A stretch of DNA of 64,000 nucleotides. Source: an uncultured Sphingomonadaceae bacterium. GTDB lineage: Bacteria > Pseudomonadota > Alphaproteobacteria > Sphingomonadales > Sphingomonadaceae. The notes under the pieces are model-generated. The model had not been told where the DNA came from, searched no databases, and saw nothing but the letters and a program-made list of their open reading frames with translations. Location of the stretch: assembly GCA_947493325.1 (NCBI GenBank), contig CANLQI010000001.1:124001-188000 (forward strand), in the 5' to 3' direction. Made by a program: the position numbers and the translations under genes. Numbering within the stretch: the first letter of the stretch is position 1; every line of letters begins with the position of its first letter. Shown piece by piece: positions 17,262 to 27,968 of the stretch.

Positions 17262-19841
17262 TTACTCGATTGCCATCTCCAATGCACCGTCGCCATCCTT
17301 GACCTTCACCGTAGAACCGTCGGGCACGTCGCCGCGCAGGATCATGTCCGCGAGCGGATCCTGCAGGTACCGCTGGATGGCGCGTTTCAGGGGACGGGCA
17401 CCGTACACGGGATCATAGCCAACACGGCCGATCCACTTGCGGGCGCTGTCGGTAAGATCGATCGTGATCTTGCGGTCTTTCAACAGCTTTTGCACGCGCG
17501 TCACCTGGATATCGACAATCGGAGCCATATGCTCTTCCGCCAAGCGGTGGAACAGGATGATCTCATCGAGCCGGTTCAGGAATTCGGGGCGGAAATGCGC
17601 GCGCACGACGTCCATCACCTGCGGTTCGACATCGGCGACTTTCTGGTCATCGCTCATGGATGCCAGATGCTGGCTGCCCAGGTTTGAGGTGAGGATGATA
17701 AGCGTATTGCTGAAATCCACCTTGCGCCCCTGTCCATCGGTCAGGTGGCCGTCATCCAGTACCTGCAGCAGCACGTTGAACACATCGGCATGTGCTTTTT
17801 CGACTTCGTCAAACAGGATGACCTGATAGGGCCTGCGCCGCACGGCCTCGGTCAGCACGCCGCCTTCATCATAGCCGACATAGCCGGGAGGCGCGCCGAT
17901 CAGGCGGGCGACCGAATGCTTCTCCATGAATTCGGACATGTCGATGCGGACCATCGCCTGATCATCGTCGAACAGAAAGCCGGCCAGCGCTTTGGTAAGC
18001 TCTGTCTTGCCCACGCCAGTGGGGCCAAGGAACAGAAAGGACCCCAGCGGACGGTTCGGGTCCTGCAGCCCCGCGCGCGACCGGCGCACCGCTTTCGAAA
18101 CGGCTTCGACGGCATCAGTTTGACCAATGACGCGCTTGCCGATCGCCTCTTCCATATTGAGCAGTTTTTCACGCTCGCCTTCCATCATCTTGTCGACCGG
18201 AATGCCGGTCCAGCGCGACACGACGGAAGCGATATCTTCCGCGGTCACTTCCTCACGTAGCAGCGCGCCTTCAGTGGCGGCAGCGGCTTCTTCCAGCTTG
18301 CCTTCCAGCTCGGGAATTTTGCCATAACTCAGCTCACCCGCCTTGGCGAGATCACCTGCGCGCTGTGCCTGTTCCAGTTCCAGGCGCGCGGCGTCCAGCT
18401 CTTCTTTCAGCTTGGCTTCAGCGTTGATCTTGTCTTTTTCATTCTGCCAGCGGGTGGTGAGTTCAGAGGATTGCTGTTCCAGATTGGCAAGATCTTCCTC
18501 GATTTTCGCGAGCCGATCCTGTGACGCGGTATCATTTTCCTTGGACAGCGCCTCACGCTCGATCTTGAGCTGGATGATGCGCCGGTCGAGCGTCTCGATT
18601 TCTTCGGGCTTGGATTCCACTTCCATGCGGATGCGGCTCGCCGCTTCATCCATCAGGTCAATCGCTTTGTCGGGCAGAAACCGGTCGGAGATATAGCGGT
18701 GTGAAAGTGTGGCGGCGGACACAATGGCACCATCGGTGATACGTACACCGTGGTGCAGCTCATATTTCTCTTTCAACCCGCGCAGGATCGAAACAGTATC
18801 TTCGACATTGGGTTCACCCACATGCACCGGCTGGAACCGGCGTTGCAGCGCCGGGTCTTTCTCGACATATTTCTGGTACTCATCCAGCGTGGTGGCGCCT
18901 ATGCAATGCAGCTCACCGCGGGCCAACGCAGGCTTGAGCAGGTTGGAGGCATCCATTGACCCTTCCGACGCACCTGCACCGACCAACGTGTGCATCTCGT
19001 CAATAAACAAGATGATTTCGCCGTCCGCGCCTTTGACTTCGTCGAGCACGGATTTCAGCCGTTCCTCAAATTCCCCGCGATATTTCGCGCCTGCAATCAG
19101 CGCGCCCATGTCCAGGCCCATCAACCGGCGATCCTTCAGGCTGTCGGGCACATCGCCATTGGCGATACGCAGTGCGAGCCCTTCGGCAATCGCGGTCTTG
19201 CCCACACCGGGTTCGCCGATCAGTACGGGGTTGTTTTTCGTGCGGCGCGCCAGAATTTGCACCGTGCGGCGAATTTCCTCGTCACGGCCAATGACCGGGT
19301 CCAGCTTGCCATCGCGCGCCGCCTGCGTCAGGTCGCGGGCATATTTCTTCATCGCTTCATAGCTGTCTTCGGCGGAGGCGGACTGCGCCGTCTTCCCGCC
19401 GCGCAGTTCGTTGATCGCGCTGTTGAGTTTTTCCGGTGTCACGCCTGCTTTGGCCAGCGCATCGGCGACCTTGGTGCCTTTGGCGAGCGTCAGCGCGAGC
19501 AGCAAACGCTCGACTGTGACAAAGCTGTCACCGGCTTTTTCCGCGATCTGTTCGGCCTGGTCGAGCAGGCGTATGGTGTCATTATCAAGCCCTGGCGTCG
19601 TTTGCGCGCCGGAACCCGATACCGCCGGTATCTTGGCCAGTAATGTATCGGCTTCGGCCTGTGCCAAGCCAGCATTGCCACCCGCCCGGCCGATCAGGCC
19701 CGCAGCCATGCCTTCATTATCTTCGAGCAGCGCTTTCAGCAGGTGCTCGGGCGAAATACGCTGATGGCTCATGCGGATTGCAACCGTCTGGGCGCTCTGC
19801 AGGAAACCTTTGGCACGGTCTGTAAATTTTTCCAGATTCAT
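17262..19841 (-). CDS. clpB: Chaperone ClpB (AAA+ disaggregase)
   Basis: The protein has 859 residues, full length for ClpB. The Clp N-domain (residues 1-145) is followed by the first AAA domain with Walker A GEPGVGKT and Walker [11 protein letters not shown], the coiled-coil middle domain (about 400-520, rich in Glu/Lys/Leu), and the second AAA domain with GPTGVGKT and [10 protein letters not shown]. It lacks the ClpP-binding IGF loop, as expected. With DnaK it resolves aggregated proteins in the cytosol. AGGAG stands before the start. A heat-shock sigma promoter could not be recognised with confidence upstream. Confidence 0.98.
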   Translation of the reverse strand: MNLEKFTDRAKGFLQSAQTVAIRMSHQRISPEHLLKALLEDNEGMAAGLIGRAGGNAGLAQAEADTLLAKIPAVSGSGAQTTPGLDNDTIRLLDQAEQIAEKAGDSFVTVERLLLALTLAKGTKVADALAKAGVTPEKLNSAINELRGGKTAQSASAEDSYEAMKKYARDLTQAARDGKLDPVIGRDEEIRRTVQILARRTKNNPVLIGEPGVGKTAIAEGLALRIANGDVPDSLKDRRLMGLDMGALIAGAKYRGEFEERLKSVLDEVKGADGEIILFIDEMHTLVGAGASEGSMDASNLLKPALARGELHCIGATTLDEYQKYVEKDPALQRRFQPVHVGEPNVEDTVSILRGLKEKYELHHGVRITDGAIVSAATLSHRYISDRFLPDKAIDLMDEAASRIRMEVESKPEEIETLDRRIIQLKIEREALSKENDTASQDRLAKIEEDLANLEQQSSELTTRWQNEKDKINAEAKLKEELDAARLELEQAQRAGDLAKAGELSYGKIPELEGKLEEAAAATEGALLREEVTAEDIASVVSRWTGIPVDKMMEGEREKLLNMEEAIGKRVIGQTDAVEAVSKAVRRSRAGLQDPNRPLGSFLFLGPTGVGKTELTKALAGFLFDDDQAMVRIDMSEFMEKHSVARLIGAPPGYVGYDEGGVLTEAVRRRPYQVILFDEVEKAHADVFNVLLQVLDDGHLTDGQGRKVDFSNTLIILTSNLGSQHLASMSDDQKVADVEPQVMDVVRAHFRPEFLNRLDEIILFHRLAEEHMAPIVDIQVTRVQKLLKDRKITIDLTDSARKWIGRVGYDPVYGARPLKRAIQRYLQDPLADMILRGDVPDGSTVKVKDGDGALEMAIE

Positions 19842-19967
19842 GTGTATTATGCTCCTATATCACCAAGATAATGTTGCCAGTGTGCAACACAAGTAGTTGG
19901 CCGAAAAATATGCCTATCAACATTCTTGTCAGTAGACCTGCGCTATTCACTGTGTAATGTGCGCATT

Positions 19968-22160
19968 ATGGGAAAAACATTCAAGCGTCTCGCCTTTGTC
20001 CTTCTCGCCCTGTTGCTGATTGCGGGCATTTCCCTTGCTGTATGGGAACCGCTGGCCGCAGATGAAGCGGCGCCCCCGCCCGTGCGTGATTATGATGTCG
20101 AGATTGTCCGCGACGAATTTGGCGTGCCGCATATTTTCGGCAAAACCGATGCCGATGTGGCCTATGGCATTGCCTATGCCCATGCCGAAGATGATTTCCT
20201 GAATATCGAGGAAGTCGTGGCGATGACGCGGGCACGCTATGGCGCGCTGAAGGGGGAAGAAGGCGCAAAGATTGATTATATCGCACACCTGCTGGATGTG
20301 CGCGGCACGGTGGACCGGCATTATAATGACCTGCCCGCCGATGTCCGCGAGCTATTGGATGGATATGCCGCAGGGCTGAATCGTTATGTGGACAAGCACC
20401 CAGACGAAGCGAGCCTGTCGGGACTATTCCCCGTAAATGGCGAAGATATCGCCGCCGGATTCGCGCTGCGCTCACCGTTTTTCTTTGGCCTGCAAAATGT
20501 CATTGGACCATTGTCAGAGGGCAAGCCGCTGCGGCAGGAAGGCGGGCCAGTGCTAAACGCGGATGCCGCTCCGCCCGAACATGGTGACTTGCTGGACACT
20601 GGCTATGCAGCGCCGACGGGCGAGGATGCCGAGTTTAACGGTTCGAATGCTTTTGCCGTCGCACCGGATCGGTCCACCGATGGCAAGGTGCGGCTGGTGT
20701 CCAATTCGCATCAGCCGTGGCGCGGCGGGGTCGCCTGGTATGAACTGGTGGTGCACAGCGAGGAAGGCTGGGATTTTGCCGGCGCGACATTTGCGGGCGC
20801 GCCGTATCCATTCCTGGGCCACAACCGCAATCTGGGATGGACCAATACCGTCAACCGGCCCGATCTGGTCGATGTGTACAAGCTGGAAGTGGATGACAGC
20901 GGCGAAAGATATAAGCTGGACGGGAAGTGGGAGGCACTGGAACAAAAGCGCGTCTGGCTGGGCGTCGATATGGGGCCGATCACCATTCCCTATCCGCAGA
21001 CAGTTTATCGCAGCGCACATGGTCCGGTCATCAAAAATGACAATGGCTATTTCGCGTTCCGCTATGCGGGCATGGACGATCTGAAAATGCTCACCCAATA
21101 TTATAGGCTTAATAAAGCGCAGAATTTTGACGAATGGAAAGCCGCGATGGCGATCCAGGGCGTATCGGGCACGAATTTCATTTATGCCGACCGGGAAGGC
21201 AATATTGCGCTGGTTTATAACGCACTGTTCCCTGACAGAAAAGAAGGTGCGAACTGGCGCACTGTGCTGCCCGGTGACCGCAGTGATCTGATCTGGGAGG
21301 GACCAGTGGACTGGGCCGCCTATCCCAAACTCGTCAATCCGGCGAGCGGATATATCATGAATGCCAATAATACGCCGTATGTAGCGGCGGGTCCGGGGGA
21401 TGAAATTGACCGCAATACTATCTCGCCTCTGCTGGGCGTCGAGAACGATATGACCAACCGCGCGCGGCGGGCAATCACGCTCTTTGAGCAGATGCTGGAC
21501 GAAGGTGATGGCAAAATCAGTGCCGAGGAATTGGCGACAATCAAATATGACAAAGGCTATGCACGCGATGGTTATGCTGGCGCATGGATGGCAAGAATCG
21601 CGGCGCTGGACCTGAGCGATGATGCGGAACTTGAAAAAGCGCAGGACCTGCTCACGCGTTGGGACTGGACGGCGGATGGCAAAGGCGAGGGCGATGCGCT
21701 GGCGGTGATGATGCTGCACGAAGCGATGCGTACGAGCTATGCGCGCCTGCCGTACCCCGATCCGCGCGAGAAGCTGCACGAAGCGGCGGCGCATCTCACA
21801 CAATATTTTGGCACGCTCGACCCGCCACTCGGTGATGTTATCAGGCTTAGACAGGGTGATGTGGACCTGCCGCTGGACGGGGGTAGCGATACGCTGCGCG
21901 CCTCGACGCTATGGAACATTGACCCCGATGACGGCCGCCTTGCGATCCGGCACGGCGACAGTTTTTTGATGTTTATCGAATGGGACCGGCAGGGGCGCGT
22001 AAGCTCCCGTTCCATACAGCCTTTTGGTGCGGCCATGACGCGGCCAGGCAGCCCGCATTATACCGATCAGGCCGAATTATTTGCGCGTTACGGGACCAAA
22101 CCCGTACGCTTTGATCCCAAAGCATTGGAGGGTCACATTACGCGCCGCTACCAACCTTAA
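19968..22160 (+). CDS. Penicillin acylase family protein
   Basis: The protein has 730 residues from ATG 19968. An upstream TTG in the same frame is rejected because it would precede the signal anchor (LAFVLLALLLIAGISLAVW). The N-terminal part (VEIVRDEFGVPHIFGKTDADVAYG) is the alpha chain. The precursor should cut itself before Ser226 in NGSNAFAV, the N-terminal nucleophile of the beta chain. Family members hydrolyse amides such as beta-lactam side chains, acyl-homoserine lactones or other N-acyl compounds in the periplasm. The substrate here is not known. A small EF-hand-like stretch (DEGDGKISAEE) lies near residue 515 and may bind calcium. Confidence 0.9.
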   Translation: MGKTFKRLAFVLLALLLIAGISLAVWEPLAADEAAPPPVRDYDVEIVRDEFGVPHIFGKTDADVAYGIAYAHAEDDFLNIEEVVAMTRARYGALKGEEGAKIDYIAHLLDVRGTVDRHYNDLPADVRELLDGYAAGLNRYVDKHPDEASLSGLFPVNGEDIAAGFALRSPFFFGLQNVIGPLSEGKPLRQEGGPVLNADAAPPEHGDLLDTGYAAPTGEDAEFNGSNAFAVAPDRSTDGKVRLVSNSHQPWRGGVAWYELVVHSEEGWDFAGATFAGAPYPFLGHNRNLGWTNTVNRPDLVDVYKLEVDDSGERYKLDGKWEALEQKRVWLGVDMGPITIPYPQTVYRSAHGPVIKNDNGYFAFRYAGMDDLKMLTQYYRLNKAQNFDEWKAAMAIQGVSGTNFIYADREGNIALVYNALFPDRKEGANWRTVLPGDRSDLIWEGPVDWAAYPKLVNPASGYIMNANNTPYVAAGPGDEIDRNTISPLLGVENDMTNRARRAITLFEQMLDEGDGKISAEELATIKYDKGYARDGYAGAWMARIAALDLSDDAELEKAQDLLTRWDWTADGKGEGDALAVMMLHEAMRTSYARLPYPDPREKLHEAAAHLTQYFGTLDPPLGDVIRLRQGDVDLPLDGGSDTLRASTLWNIDPDDGRLAIRHGDSFLMFIEWDRQGRVSSRSIQPFGAAMTRPGSPHYTDQAELFARYGTKPVRFDPKALEGHITRRYQP

Positions 22161-22265
22161 CCCATATTATTTGAAACACTGAAGAATTGCTGTAATATGC
22201 GGCAAAACAAAAAAGAATCCAATCCAAATACATAATTTTCAATTTCTTTGAGAGGAAATACCCCG

Positions 22266-25200
22266 ATGAATACCCGTTTTTCACGCAAGATTTTGTCCGC
22301 TGTCATGGTATCCGCCATCGCGCTGTCCACACCCATGGCCTATGCGCAGGAACCTGCGCCGGTCGCTGATCTGGTCGCGGCAGTGGATATTCCGCATGAG
22401 GAATTTACGCTGGACAACGGCCTTACCGTGATTGTGCATGAAGACCGCAAGGCACCGATTGTCGCCGTATCGGTCTGGTATGATGTGGGGTCCAAGCATG
22501 AACCCAAAGGCAAAACCGGCTATGCGCACCTGTTCGAACATATCATGTTCAACGGCAGCGAAAACGCACCGGGTGACTATTTCAACTATACCAAGAAAAT
22601 AGGTGCAACCGATCTGAATGGCACCACATGGCTGGACCGTACCAATTATTTCCAAACCGTGCCGAAGGCCGCGCTCGAAGCCGCGCTGTTCCTGGAAAGC
22701 GACCGTATGGGACACCTGCTGGATGCGATCGACCAGGAAAAACTCGATAATCAGATTGGCGTGGTGCAAAATGAAAAACGCCAGGGTGACAGCCAGCCTT
22801 ACGGCCTTGTCAGCTATCGCCAGCTGGAACTGGGCATGCCCGAAGGTCATCCTTATGCACACAGCACGATCGGCTCGCTCGAAGACCTGCAGGCGGCCTC
22901 GCTGGAGGACATGAAAAACTGGTTCCGCGATCATTATGGCCCAAATAATGCGATTCTGGTACTGGCGGGTGATATCAATACAGCTGAAGCAAAGCCTCTC
23001 GTTGAAAAATGGTTTGGCGCCATTCCGGCGGGCAAGAAAGTACAGCCTGTCACGGCCGAAATTCCGACGCTTGCTGAACCAATTGTGGATGTCATGAAGG
23101 ACAAAGTCGCCAATACGCGCATTTATCGCACATGGGCTGTGCCGGGTCTTACGGACCCCGAATTTACCGCGCTGAGTTCAGGTGCAAGCGTGCTGGGCGG
23201 TCTCGCCAGCTCGCGTCTCGACAATATATTGGTGCGCGAAGAGCAGAGCGCGGTCAGCGTTGCCGCCTATGTGCAGCCTTTTGTCATCAACAGTTTTTTT
23301 GAAATCCGTGTGGATGTGAAGCCGGGCGAAGATGTGGAAGCGGTGTCCAAACGTCTGGATGAAATCATGGCGGACTTTATCAAAAACGGCCCGACACAGG
23401 ACGAAGTGAACCGCGTAGCCACCAGCACGGCAGCCGGACGCATTGCCGGACTGGAACAGGTCGGCGGTTTTGGCGGCAAAGCGACGGCTTTGGCACAGGG
23501 TAAATTATTTGCTGGCGACAGTGATTATTATAAAAAAGAGCTGAACAGGCTCGCCAACATTACCCCCGCTTCGATTTCCGCGGCCATGGGAAAATGGCTC
23601 ACGAAGCCTGCGCTGGAAATCCGCGTTGAACCTGGCGAACGCGAGGAATATAAAGAGGTGGAGTCGGGCACCGGCGACGTTACCGGCACGCCTATGGCTG
23701 GAGCGCCGGCACAGGTGATGGCGCATGATACCAAGGCCGATATGCCAGAGCCAGAATATTATTTCGACCCGGCCACCGCGGCAACCGAACTGGCATTGGC
23801 CGAAGCAGCCTCATCGGCCGGAACGGTGCCCATATTGGCCGCAGCAGCGGCTGCACAGGACGGCGGCGTTGACCGCAGCACATTCCCCGAAATAGGTGAG
23901 ATTCAGAATGTGGATTTCCCCGATGTTGAACAGACGGCGCTGTCCAATGGCGTCAAAGTATTTTTTGCGCAGCGCGATGAAATTCCGGTTGTCCGCGTTT
24001 CGGTCCAGTTCGATATCGGCAGCGCAGCCGACCCCAAAGAGCGTCTTGGTACGCACGGCATGGTTGCGGCGATGCTGGACGAAGGCACAACGTCGCTCAG
24101 CTCAACGCAATTTGCCGAAGCGCAAGAGCGCCTGGGTGCAAATATAGGTATTGGGGCAGGTCTGGATTCCACCAGTGTCAGCGTGCGTGCTGTGAAGCCC
24201 AATCTCAGTGCATCGCTGGACCTGCTGGCAGATGTCATCAAAAACCCAGCATTCGATGCCAACGAGCTGGAGCGTGTGCGCCAACAGCAACTGAACGCCA
24301 TCGCTGCGGAAAGCACGCGGCCGATTTCCATCGCGCTACGCAACTTGCCGCCGCTGATCTACGGTGAAGCACACCCCTATGGCGCTTCATTTACAGGCAC
24401 AGGCGATCCGGAAGTGGTCAAGACACTGACGCGCGATGAAATGGTGAATTTCCACAGCCGTTGGATGCGCCCTGAAAAAGCGAAGATATTCGTTGTCGGC
24501 GATACCAGCCTGGCCGAAATCAAACCGATGCTGGAGGCACGTTTTGGCCAATGGAAACCTGCCGGTGAAGCCGCACCGGCCAAGAATATTGATGCGCCCA
24601 TTCCTGAGCAGCAGGAGCGCGTCATTGTCATCAATCAGCCCAATTCTCCGCAATCGCTGATCTTTGCGGGTCAGGTTCTGGATAAAAAGGGTAGGGAAGA
24701 TATTTTCGAGCTGCAGGCCGCGAATGAAATACTGGGCGGCGACTTCCTCTCGCGCATCAATTTCAACCTGCGTGAAACCAAAGGCTGGTCCTATGGTTCA
24801 CGCACCTTGCTGCAGCGTCCCGATGGCAATATTCCGATGCTGATTTTCGCAGCGGTGCAGACCAACCAGACAGGGCCGTCCGTATCCGAAATCATTAAGG
24901 ATATGACGGATTTTCTGGGCGATAAAGGCGTAACGGCAGAAGAGTTGGAGCGCACCGTTAATGGCGGCATCCGCGAGTTGCCAGGCAGCTATGAACGTTC
25001 CTCTGCAGTGCTGGGCCAGATTCAGGCGGATGAAAACCGGGGTCGCAGCTTTGATTATGTTGAAACGCTGGCGGACCGGTATCGCGGGCTTAAGGCAGAT
25101 GCGCTGAATGCAGCGATGGAAGAGGTGCTGGATGTGGATGCCTTTACCTGGGTGATTGTCGGCGATGCGGCAAAAATTCAGGGGCAGATCGATGCACTCG

Positions 25201-25283
25201 GCCTGCCGACCGAATATCGCGGCTATGAACCGAAATCAGCGGTTCAACTGAAGGCGCAGGAAATTCCAGAGGCGGCTGAGTGA
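22266..25283 (+). CDS. M16 family zinc peptidase with two tandem units
   Basis: The protein has 1005 residues. The start at 22266 gives a signal peptide ending PMAYAQ after GAGAGG. The first M16 unit (about residues 45-480) has the inverted zinc motif HLFEH (88-92). The second unit (about 540-960) lacks it (THGMVAAMLDEG) and serves as the non-catalytic half, as in pitrilysin-like periplasmic peptidases of this order. An Ala-rich linker (about residues 480-540) joins them. It probably clears peptides in the periplasm. It follows the acylase gene by about 100 bases on the same strand. Confidence 0.93.
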   Translation: MNTRFSRKILSAVMVSAIALSTPMAYAQEPAPVADLVAAVDIPHEEFTLDNGLTVIVHEDRKAPIVAVSVWYDVGSKHEPKGKTGYAHLFEHIMFNGSENAPGDYFNYTKKIGATDLNGTTWLDRTNYFQTVPKAALEAALFLESDRMGHLLDAIDQEKLDNQIGVVQNEKRQGDSQPYGLVSYRQLELGMPEGHPYAHSTIGSLEDLQAASLEDMKNWFRDHYGPNNAILVLAGDINTAEAKPLVEKWFGAIPAGKKVQPVTAEIPTLAEPIVDVMKDKVANTRIYRTWAVPGLTDPEFTALSSGASVLGGLASSRLDNILVREEQSAVSVAAYVQPFVINSFFEIRVDVKPGEDVEAVSKRLDEIMADFIKNGPTQDEVNRVATSTAAGRIAGLEQVGGFGGKATALAQGKLFAGDSDYYKKELNRLANITPASISAAMGKWLTKPALEIRVEPGEREEYKEVESGTGDVTGTPMAGAPAQVMAHDTKADMPEPEYYFDPATAATELALAEAASSAGTVPILAAAAAAQDGGVDRSTFPEIGEIQNVDFPDVEQTALSNGVKVFFAQRDEIPVVRVSVQFDIGSAADPKERLGTHGMVAAMLDEGTTSLSSTQFAEAQERLGANIGIGAGLDSTSVSVRAVKPNLSASLDLLADVIKNPAFDANELERVRQQQLNAIAAESTRPISIALRNLPPLIYGEAHPYGASFTGTGDPEVVKTLTRDEMVNFHSRWMRPEKAKIFVVGDTSLAEIKPMLEARFGQWKPAGEAAPAKNIDAPIPEQQERVIVINQPNSPQSLIFAGQVLDKKGREDIFELQAANEILGGDFLSRINFNLRETKGWSYGSRTLLQRPDGNIPMLIFAAVQTNQTGPSVSEIIKDMTDFLGDKGVTAEELERTVNGGIRELPGSYERSSAVLGQIQADENRGRSFDYVETLADRYRGLKADALNAAMEEVLDVDAFTWVIVGDAAKIQGQIDALGLPTEYRGYEPKSAVQLKAQEIPEAAE

Positions 25284-25341
25284 ATAGTTGCAGATATCAA
25301 ATTAAAACCTATCTTTAAAAAGACACAACAAGGAGAATATT

Positions 25342-25641
25342 ATGTCAGTTGAAGGTGCATATGATTGCGTTACAAAATCCCCCATGGGTGACCAGCAGTC
25401 GGTCCTGACCGTCAATGTTGACGGCGACACATTTACCGGCACAAATGCAGGCGCAATGGGCGCACTGGATATTGAAGACGGCAAAGTGGACGGCAATACG
25501 CTCACCTGGAAAATGCAGATGAAAGTGCCCATGCCGATGGAGCTGAACTGCGAAGCCACAGTGGACGGTGATACCATCAGCGGCACGATCAATGCTGGCG
25601 CATTTGGTTCGATGGCAATGACGGGCGTGCGCCAGGCCTAA
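25342..25641 (+). CDS. Small conserved beta-rich protein
   Basis: The protein has 99 residues with no signal peptide. It reads as alternating beta strands with Gly/Asp turns (VDGDTFTGTNAGAMGALDIE, VDGDTISGTINAGAFGSMAM), which suggests an internal repeat of about 50 residues, each with VDGDT.SGT.NAGA. Homologues with the same repeat are common in sphingomonads and are sometimes placed next to other metabolic genes. AAGGAGAATATT precedes the ATG. A terminator follows. The function is unknown. Confidence 0.8.
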   Translation: MSVEGAYDCVTKSPMGDQQSVLTVNVDGDTFTGTNAGAMGALDIEDGKVDGNTLTWKMQMKVPMPMELNCEATVDGDTISGTINAGAFGSMAMTGVRQA

Positions 25642-25662
25642 AATTTCATCTTTTCAAATGAT

Positions 25663-25699
25663 AGAAAGGCCGCGCTCCAGACTGGAATGCGGCCTTTTT
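25663..25699 (+). terminator. Intrinsic terminator
   Basis: AAAGGCCGC pairs with GCGGCCTTT, with a further TCCA/TGGA pairing inside, followed by a T run. It ends the small conserved gene transcript. Confidence 0.85.
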
Positions 25700-25750
25700 C
25701 TGTTCGCTCGCGCTCACGTAATTATTTAATGCCCTCTCGGGCATAGAGCG

Positions 25751-25828
25751 GTACCAGCCCTCTTCCCCGCCCAACCTCCCGACAAGGTATAATATATCGG
25801 GAGGTTGGGCGGGGGAGAGGGCTGGTAC
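25751..25828. repeat. Long perfect-type palindrome
   Basis: Two 32-base arms (25751-25782 and 25797-25828) are inverted copies with one G-T mismatch, separated by 14 AT-rich bases containing TATAATATA. The arms carry GAGGTTGGGCGG. It lies between the convergent small gene and pal. It may act as a transcription barrier from both sides or be a mobile palindrome. Confidence 0.9.
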
Positions 25829-25930
25829 TGCGTTCCCGCAGGCTTTTCGCGCAAGCGAAAAAACAGCCGTGAGGGATAAACAATCAATCGGGTTAGTATA
25901 TGCTCATACCTGTGAGGCGATTAAATAAGT

Positions 25931-26455
25931 TTAACGCACCGTCACCGTGACTGCACGGCGGTTTTGCGCCCATGCGCTTTCGTTGGACCCGGTGGCCTGC
26001 GGTCGCTCCTTGCCATAGCTTACCGTGCGGATGCGCGATGCCGCGACGCCCAGCGTTATCAGATAGTTTTTCGCGCTGTTGGCGCGGCGTTCGCCCAGCG
26101 CCAGATTGTAATCGCGCGTGCCGCGTTCATCGGCATGGCCTTCGACCACGATGCTGACATTCGGATATTGCGCCAACCAGCTGGCCTGGCTTCTCAGCAC
26201 GCCCTGATCCTCGCTGTCGACATTGAATTTGTCGGTGTCAAAGAAAATGCGGTCGGACATCACATTAGCGATAAAATCTTCCTGGGAACCCGGCACCACA
26301 CCGGTTTGCTGTCCGGCATTGGGGTCGATATCCGTATCACTGCCTGCGGATGTATCTACTGGTTCCGGGGGCAGAGTTTCAGGCGGTTTTTTCGCGCAGG
26401 CCGCAAGCGCCACCGTCAGTGAAAGAACGATCAGGGGAGTGGATAATTTTTTCAT
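25931..26455 (-). CDS. pal: Peptidoglycan-associated lipoprotein
   Basis: The protein has 174 residues. The lipobox is ALAAC after a short signal. The C-terminal OmpA-like domain has FFDTDKFNVDSED, VEGHADERGTRDYNLALGER and RAxS-type ends that bind diaminopimelate in peptidoglycan. Pal ties the outer membrane to the cell wall and works with TolB at division sites. It is the last gene of the tolQRAB-pal run. Confidence 0.97.
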   Translation of the reverse strand: MKKLSTPLIVLSLTVALAACAKKPPETLPPEPVDTSAGSDTDIDPNAGQQTGVVPGSQEDFIANVMSDRIFFDTDKFNVDSEDQGVLRSQASWLAQYPNVSIVVEGHADERGTRDYNLALGERRANSAKNYLITLGVAASRIRTVSYGKERPQATGSNESAWAQNRRAVTVTVR

Positions 26456-26587
26456 ATTCTTATCTCCTAAATTCTATGCCGCTTTTCTGGGCTTCCATTG
26501 TAAGTCTATGTAAAATTCAGTCTATCAAAATCGCGGTCATGCTCAAAATCCGGCGTATGCTGTACCCGGTTCATCGCATTGTGCATG

Positions 26588-27925
26588 TTATGGCCGTACC
26601 GGTCCCCATGCGGGATCGGAACCGTCGACCGGCGTGCGCAGACGGCGTTCTTCTCCGCCCGCGACATCGACTTGCCAGATGCTGGTTCTTCCAGACCCGC
26701 GAGAGGTGCGGAAAAACTGGATCACGCGGCCATTGGGCGCCCATGTCGGCGCTTCATCCTGCCAGCTGTTGGTCAGCACACGTTCACCGCCGCCGCCCGG
26801 ACGCATCACCGCAATGCGGAAATTGCCGGCAATTTTGGTGAAGGCGATCAAATCCCCGCGCGGGCTCCATTCCGGTGTGGCCGCGCGGCCCCCGCCAAAG
26901 CTGATGCGGCGCTGGCCAGAGCCGTCGGCGTTCATCACATAGATTTGCTGTGCACCGGACCGGTCGCTTTCAAACACGATTTTCGATCCGTCGGGCGAAT
27001 AGCTGCCGCCCACATCGATACCGGGACTTCGCGTGAGGCGCACCGGACTGCCGCCCTGCGCGGAAATGCGGTAGATATCGGTATTGCCTGCGATGGCCAT
27101 GGAATAGAGAATGTTGCGGCCATCGGGCGACCAGCGCGGCGCAAAGGTCGCGTTATTGGTGCGCGTCACCAACCGCTGTCTGCCGGTGCCGATATCGTAA
27201 ATGTAAATGGCCGGGCTGCCGCCGGAATAGCTGAGGTACAGGATTGATTTATAATCGGGCGAAAAACGCGGGGTGAGTGCCGTACCGCCGCTTGTCAGGA
27301 AACGGTGGTTGGCGCCGTCACTGTCCATCACTGCTAGCCGTTTGGTGCGGTTATCCTTGGGTCCGGTTTCGGCAATATAGGCAATACGGCTGTCGAAAAA
27401 CGGCGATTCACCAGTGAGCCGGGAATAGATGCTATCGGCGCATTTATGCGCCGCACGCCGCCAATCAGCAGGTTCGACCACAAAGCCCTGCCGCGCCAGC
27501 TCGCTGCCCAGCGCAACGTCATATACATAACAGCCCACAGTCAGCTTGCCATCACCATTGGAGCGCACAAATCCCTGAATCAGTGATTCCACGTTGCGGC
27601 CTGTCCAATACGGGAAGGTCGGTCGCGTCACTTCGTCATAAGTGATGGCTTTAACGCCATTACGGCCAATCGGGTCGAACAGCCCGCTGGAACGCAGATC
27701 TGCGACAATCACATCGCTGATTCGGTTGCCCAGATCCGCCGTCGTGCCCGCGGCGGTTGGTACGGTCTGCGGCGTGGGAAGTGCGGGGACGGCCACGGTA
27801 ATCTGTGTGCGGCCGCTGTCATCGGTCACGGTGCCCTCCAGCTGCGCCGCAGCGGGTGAGGACAGTGCAAACAGCGCGAAGAACGCCACCATAAATGCCG
27901 AAATTTCGAGGAAACGCTGGGTCAT
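26588..27925 (-). CDS. tolB: Tol-Pal system beta-propeller protein TolB
   Basis: The protein has 445 residues from ATG 27925, which follows AAAAGG and gives a signal peptide ending SSPAAAQ. A longer frame upstream would bury this signal. An N-terminal alpha/beta domain is followed by WD40-like PD40 repeats: PRFSPDYKSILYLSY, PRWSPDGRNILYSM, GSYSPDGSKIVFES, PEWSPRGDLIAFTK and PTWAPNGRVIQFF. TolB shuttles between Pal and TolA in the periplasm. Confidence 0.97.
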   Translation of the reverse strand: MTQRFLEISAFMVAFFALFALSSPAAAQLEGTVTDDSGRTQITVAVPALPTPQTVPTAAGTTADLGNRISDVIVADLRSSGLFDPIGRNGVKAITYDEVTRPTFPYWTGRNVESLIQGFVRSNGDGKLTVGCYVYDVALGSELARQGFVVEPADWRRAAHKCADSIYSRLTGESPFFDSRIAYIAETGPKDNRTKRLAVMDSDGANHRFLTSGGTALTPRFSPDYKSILYLSYSGGSPAIYIYDIGTGRQRLVTRTNNATFAPRWSPDGRNILYSMAIAGNTDIYRISAQGGSPVRLTRSPGIDVGGSYSPDGSKIVFESDRSGAQQIYVMNADGSGQRRISFGGGRAATPEWSPRGDLIAFTKIAGNFRIAVMRPGGGGERVLTNSWQDEAPTWAPNGRVIQFFRTSRGSGRTSIWQVDVAGGEERRLRTPVDGSDPAWGPVRP

Positions 27926-27968
27926 GGGGAATACCTTTTGGGGTTTGCTGTCATATCGATAATGCATA

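Noticed and set aside
17262..19967. Sigma-32 heat-shock promoter before clpB
   Set aside because: No clear CTTGAA and CCCCAT pair with correct spacing was found.
20553..21803. Minus-strand frame of 416 codons opposite the acylase gene
   Set aside because: It is rich in Arg, His and Ile, as expected from the complement of a GC-rich gene, and the opposite strand encodes a full acylase.
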